Assembly: GCF_016859285.1 (NCBI RefSeq)
Contig: NC_053413.1
Span: 22,870,001 to 22,934,000 of the forward strand
Origin: Xiphias gladius
Lineage: Eukaryota; Chordata; Actinopteri; Istiophoriformes; Xiphiidae
DNA: 64,000 bases
Reading direction: 5' to 3'
Below are positions 25,901 through 39,800 of this stretch, piece by piece. Both the position numbers and the translations under genes were made by a program. Below the pieces are notes generated by a model. It did no database searches and had not been told where the DNA came from. It saw only the letters and a list, made by a program, of their open reading frames with translations. Each line of letters begins with the position of its first letter. Positions within the stretch are counted from its first letter, which is position 1.

Positions 25901-28900
25901 AAAAGGTGGAAAAAAAAAAGTTAGAGTAAAATTTTACCAGGATAATTTTTTCTGTTCCTTTTTTGGTCACCTGTGAAAACGGGTGGAAAAAAAAAAAAAA
26001 GTTTTGGCAGGTGAAATTTTTTTCATTTTTTTCGTCAAGTATTTGTTGTTGTAGTAAAATACTTAAGTGAAAGCAACTATGACAACTCTGAATGATGCTG
26101 TCTTTTTTCACAGGGGGCATACTGAGACCTACACACTATCGGGGAGAAAATTCAAACCTGATCGGCTTTTAATCTTCATCAGTAAAACATCCCACTCAGA
26201 AGGGGTGACATGTCCCCGTTACCATGGCCACGTTCTAGTAAACTAACATTAGCCATGCAGTCGAGCCATTTGTTAGCCGTGAATGATACGTTTTCACCCG
26301 CTAGCTAGCAGGCTAACGGCTATCGTAGGTATAGCTAATGGTAACGGCAGATTAGAGCTGATTGAACTACATTTCTAGCCAAAAGAAAGACAGTAATGAT
26401 ACATAACTTACTAACACTCAATAAATGTACCTTGTGTTTAGAGTGCAGGGTCAAACAATTAAAAATTACCTGGGATTAAACATGAATGCTTTTAGCTCTA
26501 TCTAGACTGGGGTAGTGGTGGACTTCAGCCTCTTGTGGATGAAATGAGTTTTACAACGACAATCACTTAAAAAAAAAAATGAAAAAAAAATTCACCTGCC
26601 AAAACTTTTTTTTTCCATTTGCTTTCTTTCATGATGAAAAATAAGGAACTTCAGAAAGATTATCGTGGAAAAACCTTTTTAAACCTGTTCTTAAATTATA
26701 AACACATGAGAGAAAAGAATTTAGATCAGACCTAGAAAATGGATCACCAGAATTTTTCTTTGCTCAGGGCTTCCATACAAATAAGATAGGTTGGACTAAA
26801 AACCTAATACAATAATTTTATTGATTACTGAAATGGATCAAACTTTAAATATCCAGTCCTGATCCAGTAAAAACATCTTGCTTGGTCCTGGTCTCAATCC
26901 TGCAGATCAGCTCAGGAAATCCAAAACTAAATACACATTAAACTGAACAGAAACTATTTTAATCCCAAATTACAGATGGATTTAAACCTTCAACTCTGTG
27001 AAAAAAAGGACAATGGGTAGGGACAATTTTCTCGCTTGTGTTAAATATCAAAACACACGCACACAATTTTATCAAACACACATTAGTCCTGACAGTTCAC
27101 TGAAATGAACTGAAAAAAAAGGAAAACATTTTTTCTTCAGCGAGTGAATTTCAATTTATTTGTACAAATATTACTTCTGAGGATGCTTCATATATTATTT
27201 GTGATAAAAACTTATTTTAGTTAACACAACTTACTGAATTTTTTTACAGTTTATTTGAAAAAATTAGTCCCTCCCCCTGACTGTAATGAGTGATGTGTGG
27301 TTCTACAAGTTATCGTAAGGTAAATCCGGTTCAGCTGTGGATTAAAAATAAAATCTACAACAGCAACAGACAGTCAGTGAACTGACCTCAGAGTCTCCAG
27401 TCTACAGTCTGGACTTGCCAGAAAAACACACAGCAGCTTCACTCCTGAATCCTGCAGGTTGTTGTCTCTCAGATCCAGTTCTCTCAGGTGGGACGGGTTG
27501 GACTTCAGAGCTGAGGCCAGAGAAGAACAGCTGATCTCTGACAACCTGCAGCCACTCAATCTGAATAATGAATAAAATCTAACTTTAGAAGATGAAGTTC
27601 ATGATAGAATGAAAACTTAATACAATAATTTTATTAATTACGGAAATGGATCAAACTTAATATATCCAGTACTGATCCAGTAAAAATGTCGTGCTTGGTC
27701 CTGGTCTCTATCCTGCAGATCAGCTCAGGAAAATTCTAAACTAAAAACATACTGAATTGAAGAGAAACTATTTTAATCCTAAATTTCAGATGGATCTAAT
27801 GGTATGCTTTGAAAAATGGTCAGAAAAATGTCAAATAAATACAACTGGATAATAACAACAATAATAACATTTATTAGTTGACGACTTTCAAAACACCAAA
27901 GGACAACTTACAATACAAGATTTGTAGTTAATGGACTGAAACTTATGAAAAACCAACAGCATGGTCCCTTAAACCTTTCCTCCTTAACACATTCAACAAG
28001 TAAATTCAACTCTATGAAAAAAAGAGAACAATTTTTACACTTGTGTCAGACATCAAAACACACACACAAAATTTTAGTGAACTGACATTAGTCATGATAA
28101 CTCACTGAAATGACCTGAAACTGAAGGAATATTTCTCAGTCTTAGAAAAGATAAGAAAACTGGAAATATGTAACAACGACAGTTTAAAATTTAATTAATT
28201 AATTCAAAATGAATGGACTAGTTATATGTGAAGATAAATCAGGTTCAGTTGTGGATTAAAGATATAAGATCTACAACAGCAACAGACAGTCAGTGAACTG
28301 ACCTCAGAGTCTCCAGTCTACAGTCTGGACTCGCCAGAGAACCACACAGCAGCTTCACTCCTGAATCCTGCAGGTTGTTTCCACTCAGCCCCAGTTCTCT
28401 CAGGTGGGACGGGTTGGACTTCAGAGCTGAGACCAGAGAAGAACAGCTGATCTCTGACAACCTGCAGCCACTCAATCTGAATAATGAATAAAACATGTAG
28501 ATAAAATTAATTTATCGTCCAATCAGATATGTCCCTAATCAACGAGCTTTTCTCTAAAATTACTGTCATTCTGTTATTGTGGATGATCATAATTTTAGTC
28601 TTCTACATCATCCAAATGTCACCATAACATTCATACATCTATTCATGTCAATGCAGATTAAAAACATGCTGCTGACCTCAGTTGAGTCTGTAAATATAGA
28701 ATCAATATCAAATCAGATATGATAGATTAAAAACATACTACAATAATTTCATTGTCTTGGTCTCTATCCTGCAGAACAGCTCAGGAAATCCGAAACTAAA
28801 CACACATTAAACTGAAACTATTTTAATCCCAAATTACAGATGGATTTGATTGAATGCTTTGGAAAATGGTCAGAATGGTTAAATAAATGCAATATGTCAA

Positions 28901-30790
28901 TCTGAAGGCTGCATCTTCACAGAGCTCCCGCTCCTATCCTACTATTATCGACTTAAAGTGGGTTTTCCAGACTGATGTTACGTTCACGCCACTACAACAT
29001 GGCAACAAAATCCGGCGGACAGTCACAGAGAGAAATATAGCTCCAAGCGGCAGTTTGTGGGTTCTAACCTTTGCGCGCTCAACAGGAGGAAGCAGCTCAA
29101 TCGCCCAAAACTAAAGCTACAAGCAACATCGAGTGGGTTTCAGGCTTCACAAAGCTGAGCACACTGAAGTCACTTCAGCTAGTTTGATTCTGTTTAAAGA
29201 AGGAGTGAGACCAATCACACGCTTGTTTCATCATCACAGTTTATGCAGAGAAAAAAAAATTATAAATTCAACAAAGTGTCCATGTAGTAAATAACATCTT
29301 ATCTTGTCTACCATATATTGAATGCATTGGGGAGCTCACTGATGAAAAAAATCTACTTCAGTGCTGTTTATTAACATTTTCCTCCAAAAAGAATTAGCAA
29401 AAGTAAATACATAGACTGGAGTTAATGAAAGGCTTATCAAAGCTACAATTGATCTAGGTTGTGTGTTATGTTGGATTTATTGTTATTTTCCACAAGTGTA
29501 TAACTTAAGTGTTAAGCATATTGGTGTGTACGTTCAGGACGCAGTGCCGGATGTCCCCACTGAATTTAATCAGGATTGATCTAAGGCAACTTGAGTTATG
29601 GCCAAGTTTTTTGATTGATGGCGGCCATGTTTTTTGACCAATCTTGCTCATTTATGACAGAATCGTGTATCTGACTGCCACAAGACCGTATACCAAATTT
29701 GGTGTTAATAGAGCCGGAATCCAAAAAGCCTATGTCATATTACTGTTTCTCACATTATGTAAATTAGCAAAAAAAACATCAACATGATTTTGGACTGATC
29801 TTGCCCATTTATAAAAGAAGTGTGTATCTCAGTCACGCAAGGCTGTATACCAAATCTGGTGTTGATAGAGTTGAAATCCAAAAAAAGTTTAATGTTCTTT
29901 TACTATGTTTTACATTATGTAAATTAGCTAAAAATCCATCATGGTGACCTTTATTGTCCAAGAGGCTTTTTGTAGGGTATACTGAGTTGTACATGTGAGT
30001 CAAAAATTGTTACTGGTTTCACATTATGCAAACTAACACAAAAAAAAAAAATCTATCGGCTGACTTTTATGGTCCGAGAGGCTCTTTAAGCTATGGTTGT
30101 GGCCGTGTTTCAAGTGCAAGAACGTGATAACTCTACAAAATTAGTATGCAAAAGACTGCCAGGTGATTCGTTCTACACACGGTAGTTTCGTATTTCCATT
30201 CCCTCTTGACACTTGCAGGATATTTAAAAACAGCAGAAAGGAGAAATAAAATTGTGAATCTTTTTTTTGTAAATCAATATAGTGATCATTTTGATAATTC
30301 AACACTGAACCTACCACTATCCCTGCCCCTAACTCTAACGTCTGCTATGACAAGCCCGCTGTCTATCTAGCAGTAGCTTTTCCATGTTTGGACTTGAGCT
30401 GATGATGAGAGAGGTAGACTGTCTGCCATCTTTACACATCCCGTGTGAAATAGAAGAATAGCAATATGTAGGCGCAAACGGTGCACCAATGAACAAGCTC
30501 TATTCTTACCACATTCTCAGGTACCGAGTTCTCAGCAACTGACATACCTCAGGTTTTTTTTTTGTAGAGCATATTGAGCGGGAGCTTTATTTCAAATGTC
30601 AAGTGAATTTGACTTGCGGTTTAAGTAGTGTGGCCCTTCCAAAATTGCATTTTTGGGACTTAATTACAGCGCCACCATCTGGCTGACTGGCCTCATGTTT
30701 CTTGGAAAGCATACATCGTTTCCAGTTATTAAGCCTAGTTTCATGTTTCTAGCTCATACCAGCTCATGGTAATTTGAGCCGCTGCAACAG

Positions 30791-30858
<68 letters not shown>

Positions 30859-33800
30859 CTGGCACAAACACAATAGGATTCTACCCCTTTGGGTTTTGAA
30901 CTGTAAAAATCCACAAAACAGAGGCAAACTCAGATGGAGACCAAACTCCACCACTCAAAATGGCGTCGCCACCTACGGCAGAAACAAACATAATGGAAGT
31001 AAGTGCTATGGATAGGTCCGAGCTGGTGCAAGAAGTAACCCAAAAGGAACTGTCTAACCTCTTCGACGCCTTGGACAAAATGAGCTGAAACTGAAGGAAT
31101 ATTTCTTAGTCTTAGAAAAGAAAACTGGAAATATGCAACAGCGACAATTTAAAATGTAATTAATTACTTCAAAACGAATGGATTAAAGTTATGTGTGAAG
31201 ATAAATTGGGTTAAGCTGTGGATTAAAGATATAAGATCTACAACAGCAACAGACAGTCAGTGAACTGACCTCAGAGTCTCCAGTCGACAGCCTGGACTCT
31301 CCAGAAAACCACACAGCAGCTTCAATCCTGAATCCTGCAGGTTGTTTCCACTCAGCTCCAGTTCTCTCAGGTGGGACGGGTTGGACTTCAGAGCGGAGAC
31401 CAGAGAAGAACAGCTGATCTCTGAAAACCTGCAGCCACTCAATCTGAATAAAGAATAAAATCTAACTTTAGAAGATGAAGTTCATGCTTGAAACTATTCA
31501 ATGTTTCATAATCTGTTCAGAGCTGAAGACGGTTTATAATGTAGAAGTTTAGAAAATGGAAACTCCAAACTCCTGAACCCAACAGGATGCAGGTTAAAAA
31601 CAGCAAAATACAAAAATTTAAAAAAGGCTGTCATTATTATTAATGTCAATATGCTGCTGCTTCAGTAAAAACGTAGTTATTTACCCCCCTTTGCACCAAC
31701 ACAAACCTAGTGCTAGTTCTGGGCTGGTACTAGTGCCGGTTAGGAGCCTGTTCAACTTGCAAACCTTGTAAGAACCGGTTTGCTTTCCACGGGCTAGGGA
31801 ACCACCACAGAGCCATGTCATTACGTCACTGTATACATCCGTATATGTCTCTGCTTTCCCTGCAACGCTAGTGCCAAGCACAACAACAATGTTGTACTAC
31901 AAAAGTCTTTTGTTTCGATTTCACCTCCACACTGGCTCTGGTTTTTCTTCTTCTTTGGATTAGGCAGACTAGATGCTACACTAGCTCTGGTTTTTAAAAA
32001 ATGTTGGTCAAAAAGCTTTAGTTGGTCTTGTTGGTCACGATAATCCTGCCCCCAAGCCCCTGATGTAAGCAGTTCTTGGTTCTAGACCAGCAAAGTGTAG
32101 GTGCTGCTCTTGAACCAGTTTTCCTGGACGAGAGCCAGTTCTTTGGCTTTTGAAATGCTAAGACCTGGTTGAGACTAGGCAACGGCTCCATTCAACCCCT
32201 CGAACTGCCTTAGTGGAAAAGGGGTAAAAACTGCCAGCTCCATCAGTGGCTTCATCTATACAAACTCATGTTGTGCAGCCAAACACGAATTAAAAAAAAA
32301 AAAAAAAAAGAAATATGTTTGAGATTCTATGTTTCCAAAGATACCAAATATGTCAGGCTGGATTTTTAGGTGGTGGGGATCAATCAGTGCGAGGTGAGTA
32401 TCAGTCCAGCTACCGTCATTTCAATCGACATAGAAGCTCGGTTTCTGGGAGCAGTTAATGTAGAGGAAGTAATATGTCGATTTAGGAAATATTATTTCTG
32501 TAACTCCACCTAACAACCCTTACAGCTGCAAACATCTCATCCACACTTGGAAATCTAGTAGAAAAATGTAGGATTTTGGAGTTTCCTCAACATTGCTCTG
32601 GGAACAGTCACTGGACCAAACCATAGAAGGAGAAAATCGACTTTACCATTAAGATACTCAGTGTGGATCAGTATAATATCACCCCTATGTCTGCAGTTTT
32701 GTGTCACCACAACTTTCACATTATATTAATCTAAGCACAGAACTAAAAAATGGTGTCTGACCTCAGAGTCTCCAGTCTACAGTCTGGACTCTCCAGAAAA
32801 CCACACAGCAGCTTCAATCCTGAATCCTGCAGGTTGTTTCCACTCAGCTCCAGTTCTCTCAGATGGGACGGGTTGGACTTCAGAGCTGAGACCAGAGAAG
32901 AACAGCTGATCTCTGACAACCTGCAGCCATTCAATCTGAATAAAGAATAAAACTTGTAACTTCAAAAGACACATTTCCTGCTTGAAACTATTCAATGTTT
33001 CATAATCTGTTCAGAGCTGAAGAAGGTTTATAATATAGAAGTTTAGAAAATGGAAATCCAAACACCTGAACCCAACAGGATGCAGGTTAAAAACAGCAAA
33101 ATACAAAAAGTGAAAAAGAGATATTAATGATAGCAAGCTGCTGCTGCTTCACTAAAAACGTAGTTATTTACCCCCCTTTGCACCAACACAAACCTAGTGC
33201 TAGTTCTGGGCTGGTACTAGTGCCGGTTAGGAGCCTGTTCAACTTGCAAACCTTGTAAGAACCGGTTTGCTTTCCACGGGCTAGGGAACCACCACAGAGC
33301 CATGTCATTACGTCACTGTATACATCCGTATATGTCTCTGCTTTCCCTGCAACGCTAGTGCCAAGCACAACAACAATGTTGTACTACAAAAGTCTTTTGT
33401 TTCGATTTCACCTCCACACTGGCTCTGGTTTTTCTTCTTCTTTGGATTAGGCAGACTAGATGCTACACTAGCTCTGGTTTTTAAAAAATGTTGGTCAAAA
33501 AGCTTTAGTTGGTCTTGTTGGTCACGATAATCCTGCCCCCAAGCCCCTGATGTAAGCAGTTCTTGGTTCTAGACCAGCAAAGTGTAGGTGCTGCTCTTGA
33601 ACCAGTTTTCCTGGACGAGAGCCAGTTCTTTGGCTTTTGAAATGCTAAGACCTGGTTCGAGACTAGGCAACGGCTCCATTCCAACCCCTCGAACTGCCTT
33701 AGTGGAAAAGGGGTAAAAAACTGCCAGCTCCATCAGTGGCTTCATCTATACAAACTCATGTTGTGCAGCCAAACACGAATTAAAAAAAAAAAAAAAGAAA

Positions 33801-36800
33801 TATGTTTGAGATTCTATGTTTCCAAAGATACCAAATATGTCAGGCTGGATTTTAGGTGGTGGGGGGATCAATCAGTACGAGGTGAGTATCAGTCCAGCTG
33901 CCGTCATTTTCAATCGACATGGAAGCTGCGGTTTCTGGGAGCAGTTAATGTAGAGGAAGTAATATGTCGATTTAGGAAATATTATTTCTGTAACTCCACT
34001 TACAACAACCCCTTACAGCTGCAAACATCTCATCCACACTTGGAAATCTAGTAGAAAAATGTAGGATTTTGGAGTTTCCTCAACATTGCTCTGGGAACAG
34101 TCACTGGACCAAACCATAGAAGGAGAAAATCGACTTTACCATTAAGATACTCAGTGTGGATCAGTATAATATCACCCCTATGTCTGCAGTTTTGTGTCAC
34201 CACAACTTTCACATTATATTAATCTAAGCACAGAACTAAAAAATGGTGTCTGACCTCAGAGTCTCCAGTCTACAGTCTGGACTCTCCAGAAAACCACACA
34301 GCAGCTTCAATCCTGAATCCTGCAGGTTGTTTCCACTCAGCTCCAGTTCTCTCAGATGGGACGGGTTGGACTTCAGAGCTGAGACCAGAGAAGAACAGCT
34401 GATCTCTGACAACCTGCAGCCATTCAATCTGAATAAAGAATAAAACTTGTAACTTCAAAAGACACATTTCCTGTGACTATTCAATGTTCATAATCTGTTC
34501 AAGAACTGAAGAAGGTTTATAATATAGAAGTTTAGAAAATGGAAATCAAACACCTAGACAACAGGATGCAGGTTAAAAACAGCAAAATACAAAAAGTGAA
34601 AAAGAGATATTAATGATAGCAAGCTGCTGCTGCTTCACTCGACACGTATTGACTTCACCTCTTAAACTCTGCCAGCTCTACCGGTGGCTCCAACAATACA
34701 AACTCATTGTTGTGCAGCTAAATGTATTTGAGATTTGACTATATCTACAACATCCTCAAGTTTTCAAAGATAACAAACATGTCAGGCTGAATTTTCCCTA
34801 AAATCCCTGGAGTGACATTGTCATTGTGTTATTGTGGATCATCATCATGTCAGCCTTCTACACACATCATCCAAATGTGACCACAACATTCATACATCTA
34901 TTCGTGTCAACACAGATTAATAACATGCTGCTGACCTCAGTCAAATCTGTAATTAGAAGATAAATATCAAATCAGACATGTTGGACAAAAATTCAGTTCA
35001 TTGTTTAATTCATTACGACCTTCTTCTTCCTGTATTTGGTAGCTTAAACAATGTTAAAAGTAAAGATGGGTCCTGATAGCCAATTCCATTTTTGATCCTG
35101 TTCTGCGGCCAACAAATCCCTTATCAAAGATTTCATTCATGTTCTCTGTTTAGTCTCCGTTGCCTCTCTCTGACACGACAGGCATCAGTAAAGAAAAATA
35201 AAAGACTGATGACGTAAGCAAACATGTGATAACCCGGCAAACAACAAACATGGCTGACCCAGTATTCATGTTAAATGACGTTTCGACCTGTCAATGGGTT
35301 CTGCAGTGGGTATCAGGCCATGCCGTCATAAATCTTCTGGGGCATGACAGGAAACACCGTTCTCAACCCCTGATCTAAACTGACCTAACAGATTTTAAGC
35401 TGCTTTTAACTCCTACCCTCACCCAAGACAAGGCCTTATATCTGCACTGTAGCGGCAGAGGCTAAGATGCTATGGCTGACCCCACTGGCTTGAGGGGCAG
35501 TTTCGTCTAAATGCCACGGCCTGCTCAGTGATCCAGGTGTCACCCCTACTTATCTTGCTCCACTAGTCCTACAACTACTTTCCCGTTATATCAGAAAATG
35601 AGCACTCTTTGACCCTGTGCACCTTTAAAGTGTTCTTTAATCCCATCCTCGATGAAGCTCTTCAGGCATCTCAGAAACAAATGCACAGCCGAAATACGAA
35701 AGGCTAAAACTAATTAATATTTGCTTTTAATTCCCAATTCATATTCAAATCCATCAAAATTCTGGAAGGCAGTGAATTCTCTTAACCTGCAGTCTTCACT
35801 CTCATTCTCTCCTGTCACTTCAGCAGATGGATCCATAATATCAGATCATAATGAGATTTGAGTTGTTTTTTATAAACACTTTCTAGCTGCTGGCAAACTC
35901 TTTGAAGAAACGCATGTGAAATAAACTGGAACCTTAGAAACCTTTTATTTTTCCCAAAAAGCTCACATTTGATAAATTGTCATTCGCCAATCAATGAATG
36001 ACACTGCATCCTATTCTATCATGTGACTTCCCAGTTAAGGTGCAATATTTGTTTGTTGAAGAGAGATGCAGGTTTTGTCATGTTTAAGGAGCAGGAGTAC
36101 CAGAATATCTGTTAGTTTGTTCATAAAGTTTCTTATTTCAAGACAAAAAGAATATTTTCAAAAACTATATATACGTCTGTACTACCCTAAATCAAAAAAA
36201 CTATGACTGAATCTCAAGCTTTCTCTGAGGTCCATTCTCTTCACCAACTTATTTAAAAAAAAAAAAAAATCCCCACACACAAATCAAAATAATGTATGTA
36301 CTGCCAATGAAAAGACCGAAAGTTTTGAATTTGAATTGATTTGAAGCCGAATATATACAAAAGAAAACTACAATAGCAACCCAGTCCATGAACTGACCTC
36401 AGACTCTCCAGTCTCACAGTTTGGACTCTCAGTCCAACAGACAGCAGCGCCGCTCCTGAATCCTTTAGATTGTTCCCACTCAGGATCAGTTCTCTCCAGA
36501 TGGGAGGATTGGACTTCTGAGGCTGAGGCCACACTTACTTCACAGTGAGTCTCTGCGAGAGCCTCACACAGCACAACAGAGATCTGTGATTAGAAATGTA
36601 TGTACCAATCTGCTACTAGGAATAAAATCAGACAATTTAGTAATAAAAAAATACACTCTCTGCATTTGATAACAAAACATGACATAATGATTAACATCTA
36701 TTCTTCACATTAAGTGGTTGAGCTAATCTTATTTTATATTGTTTGCAGCAACAATATTCCTCATCACTAAACTCTCATATACTGCAGACCTTTAGTGAGG

Positions 36801-39800
36801 AATCATTGTTTTACTTTAATATTACCCCGGGTGAAGGGAGGAAAGAGGAAGTTAATTTTCAGCTACCCATAATGTGATACTTGGAGTCCCCAGAGTCAAA
36901 ATGAAGCCATCTTGTTTAGAAAAACATTTTTATTTTTTCCACTATTTCTAAATTGACTCCAGAGGCATTGCTTCTGAGAGTTTAACTCAGAGATCTTCTT
37001 GCTAGTTTTGCTTGCTAAATTGTTTTCACAAAATGTCATGAGAAAAAACATAACATTGACCTTTGGTGCGTATAAGAAGTCTGAGTTCTCCCATTCTATC
37101 TTATATATTCAGACTTTCTCTTCTTGGCTGATGCATTTTTCCTGTTACTACTCTCCTCTACAGAACAGAGAAAACACCTGAGTTTTCTGTCTAATTTAAC
37201 TGAATATTTTGGAAAAGGGCTTTTAAAAAGCCAGTTCATGAAACTTAAAAAAACTATCCTAGGCACTCTTCAAAGTGAAAGAAGTTTAATTCAGAAACAG
37301 TATCTCTGGGTCTGGTATGACCAGTACTTTATTGATCATGGCTAATCTGAATGTTTCACAGAACTTTGAAAGATTGTTGTGTAAAAATGACGTTACTAGT
37401 CAGTTCAGTGATTAGATGACTAATGCTACTTGTGCAACTGTTACACTATTTTAAGTTTAACCTTTATCTCATAAGTGTTTGTTGTTACCACGGGGCTGTT
37501 CAGCAAAGTTATACTCACTTAAATGTTGAAAGTAAAACAATGTTAGTACTTTACCTTTTACTTTAGCGGGCATTTTTTATTTCATTTGATTTAAAGGGGG
37601 TGAGTGCCCTGAAGACATCCTCCGTATATTATGACTTCAGCACTCTTGTTACACTGTCAGGCGTGTAAAGCTGATACCCGTAGACAGAGCTATCATCTTC
37701 TTCTTATTTCAAGACAAAAAGAATATTTTCAAAAACTATATACATTATGTACTACTCTAAATCAAAAAAACTATGACTGGTCTCAACTTTCTCTGAGTCC
37801 ATTCTCTTCACCAGCTTATTTAAAAAAAAAAAAAAAAAATCTCCACACACAAATCAAAATAATGTATGTACCAATGAAAGACCGAAAGTTTTGAATTTGA
37901 ATTGATTTGAATTGAATATATACAAAGAAAACTACAATAGCTCCAGTCCATGAACTGACCTCAGACTCTCCAGTCTACAGTTTGGACTCTCCAGTCCAGC
38001 AGACAGCAGCTTCGCTCCTGAATCCTTTAGATTGTTCCCACTCAGGATCAGTTCTCTCAGATGGGAGGGATTGGACTTCAGAGCTGAGGCCACCACTTCA
38101 CAGTGAGTCTCTGAGAGCTCACACACAGCAAGTCTGTGATTAGAAAATATGTACAATCTGCTAGAATAAAATCAGACAATTTGTAATAAAAAAATACACT
38201 CTGCATTTGATAACAAAACATGACATAATTTGATTAACATCTATTCTTCACATTCGTGGTTGAGCTAATCTTATTTTATATTGTTTGACAACAATATTCC
38301 TCATCACTCGCTCTCATACCTGCAGACCTTTAGTGGGAATCATTGTTTTACTTTAATATTGCAGGTGAAGGGAGGAAAAATGAAGTTAATTTTCAGCTAC
38401 CATAATGTGATATGATCCCCAGAGTCAAAATGAAGCCATCTTGTTTAGAAAAACATTTTTATTTTTTCCACTATTTCTAAATTGACTCCAGAACATTGCT
38501 TACGAGTTTAACTCAGAGATCTTCTTGCTAGTTTTTTGCTAAATTGTTTTCACAAAATGTCATGAGAAAAACATAACATTGACCTTTGGTGCGTATAAGA
38601 AGTCTGAGTTCTCCCATTCTACTCTTATATATTCAGACTTTCTCTTCTTGGCTGATGCATTTTCCTGTTACTACTCTCCTCTACACGAACAAGAGAGAAA
38701 ACACCTGAGTTTCTGTCTAATTTAACTGAATATTTGGAAAGACTTTAAAGCCAGTTCATGAAACTTAAAAAAGAAACATCACAATTTCACTCTTCAAAGT
38801 GAAAAGTTTAATTCAGAAGCAGTATCTCTGGGTCTGGTATGACCAGTACTTTATTGATCATGGCTAATCTGAATGTTTACGAACTTGAAAGAGATTGTTG
38901 TGTAAATGACATTACTGAGTCAGTTCAGTGATTAGATGACTATTCTCTGCTTGTGCAACTGTTACACTATTTTTAGTTTAAACCTTTATCTCATAAGTGT
39001 TTGTTGTTACCACACCGGACGCTGTTCAGCAAAAGTTACATACTCACTTAAATGTTGAGAAGTAAACAATGTAAAGTAGCACCTTTACTTTAAGCGGGGC
39101 ATTTTTTGTTTCATTTGATTTAAAAGGGGGTGAGGTGCCCTGAACATCCTCCATGCTCATTATGACTTCAGCACTCTTGTTACACTGTCAGACGTATTAA
39201 AACTGATACCGCGGAACCAGAGCTATCATCTTTCTTATTTCACACATTCCTCTTCCTTGGCAAAACCTGTTGTCTACACTAACTACGATGCAACTGAACC
39301 GCCAAAACTTGGATGTTAGATTGGAGTGGTTTATGCTGCTGGGTGCTAATGTAGCCTGCAGCAGAGATGAGGGTGGGGGGCTACAGAGGTCTGGTAAGTT
39401 CCCTTCTTTCTAACTCCACACCCGGGCATTTTTTTAATTTTCAAACTTGTAGACTTCAGATCCAACTGACGCTGACTCAAATAACATCACTTGAGGACAT
39501 TTATCAAATGTCATATAGCTCCCCATGGAGACACTCACGGCTTTATACCATTTTTACTCATATGCAGTCGTATTCCCCAACACTTTGAACCACATTGCGT
39601 TGTGAAATAGGTGGAGTCCCGATCTAATTTGTTTTACCAGGTTTGCATAAACCCAAAAAGACCAGAAACAACACAGGTAGAATAATAACAAATAAATGTA
39701 GCATCTAACAAATCTCATTATTAAACAAAAAAATAGCCTTGTTTATTTTCTTAAAGGCAATAATCACAACTGACTGAAAAATCTTCAACCTGGCGCTCAC

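Larger units (their letters stand above)
31444..34428. repeat. Recent tandem duplication of an LRR exon-intron unit (2 x about 1.49 kb)
   Basis: Units 31444-32935 and 32936-34428 carry the same intron, the same hAT-like MITE and an identical LRR exon. The offset is 1,487-1,493 bp throughout. Differences are few and mostly single-base indels, many in homopolymers (for example the poly-A near 32290 and 33781). Part of a third copy continues at 34429-34640. Confidence 0.9.
36131..39235. repeat. Tandem duplication (2 x about 1.55 kb) with many scattered indels
   Basis: The stretch at 36131-37703 is repeated at 37704-39235, beginning in both with ttcaagacaaaaagaatatt. Each copy holds one LRR exon and the same intron. 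The copies differ by many one- to three-base insertions or losses, spread through exon and intron and not only in homopolymers. That is unlike the clean duplication at 31.4-34.4 kb and suggests poor base quality or forced assembly of a repeat. Confidence 0.8.

Noticed and set aside
23901-34428. Regularly spaced near-identical units resembling an array of direct repeats
   Set aside because: They are LRR exons with their introns, with splice sites and coding content, not CRISPR or satellite units.
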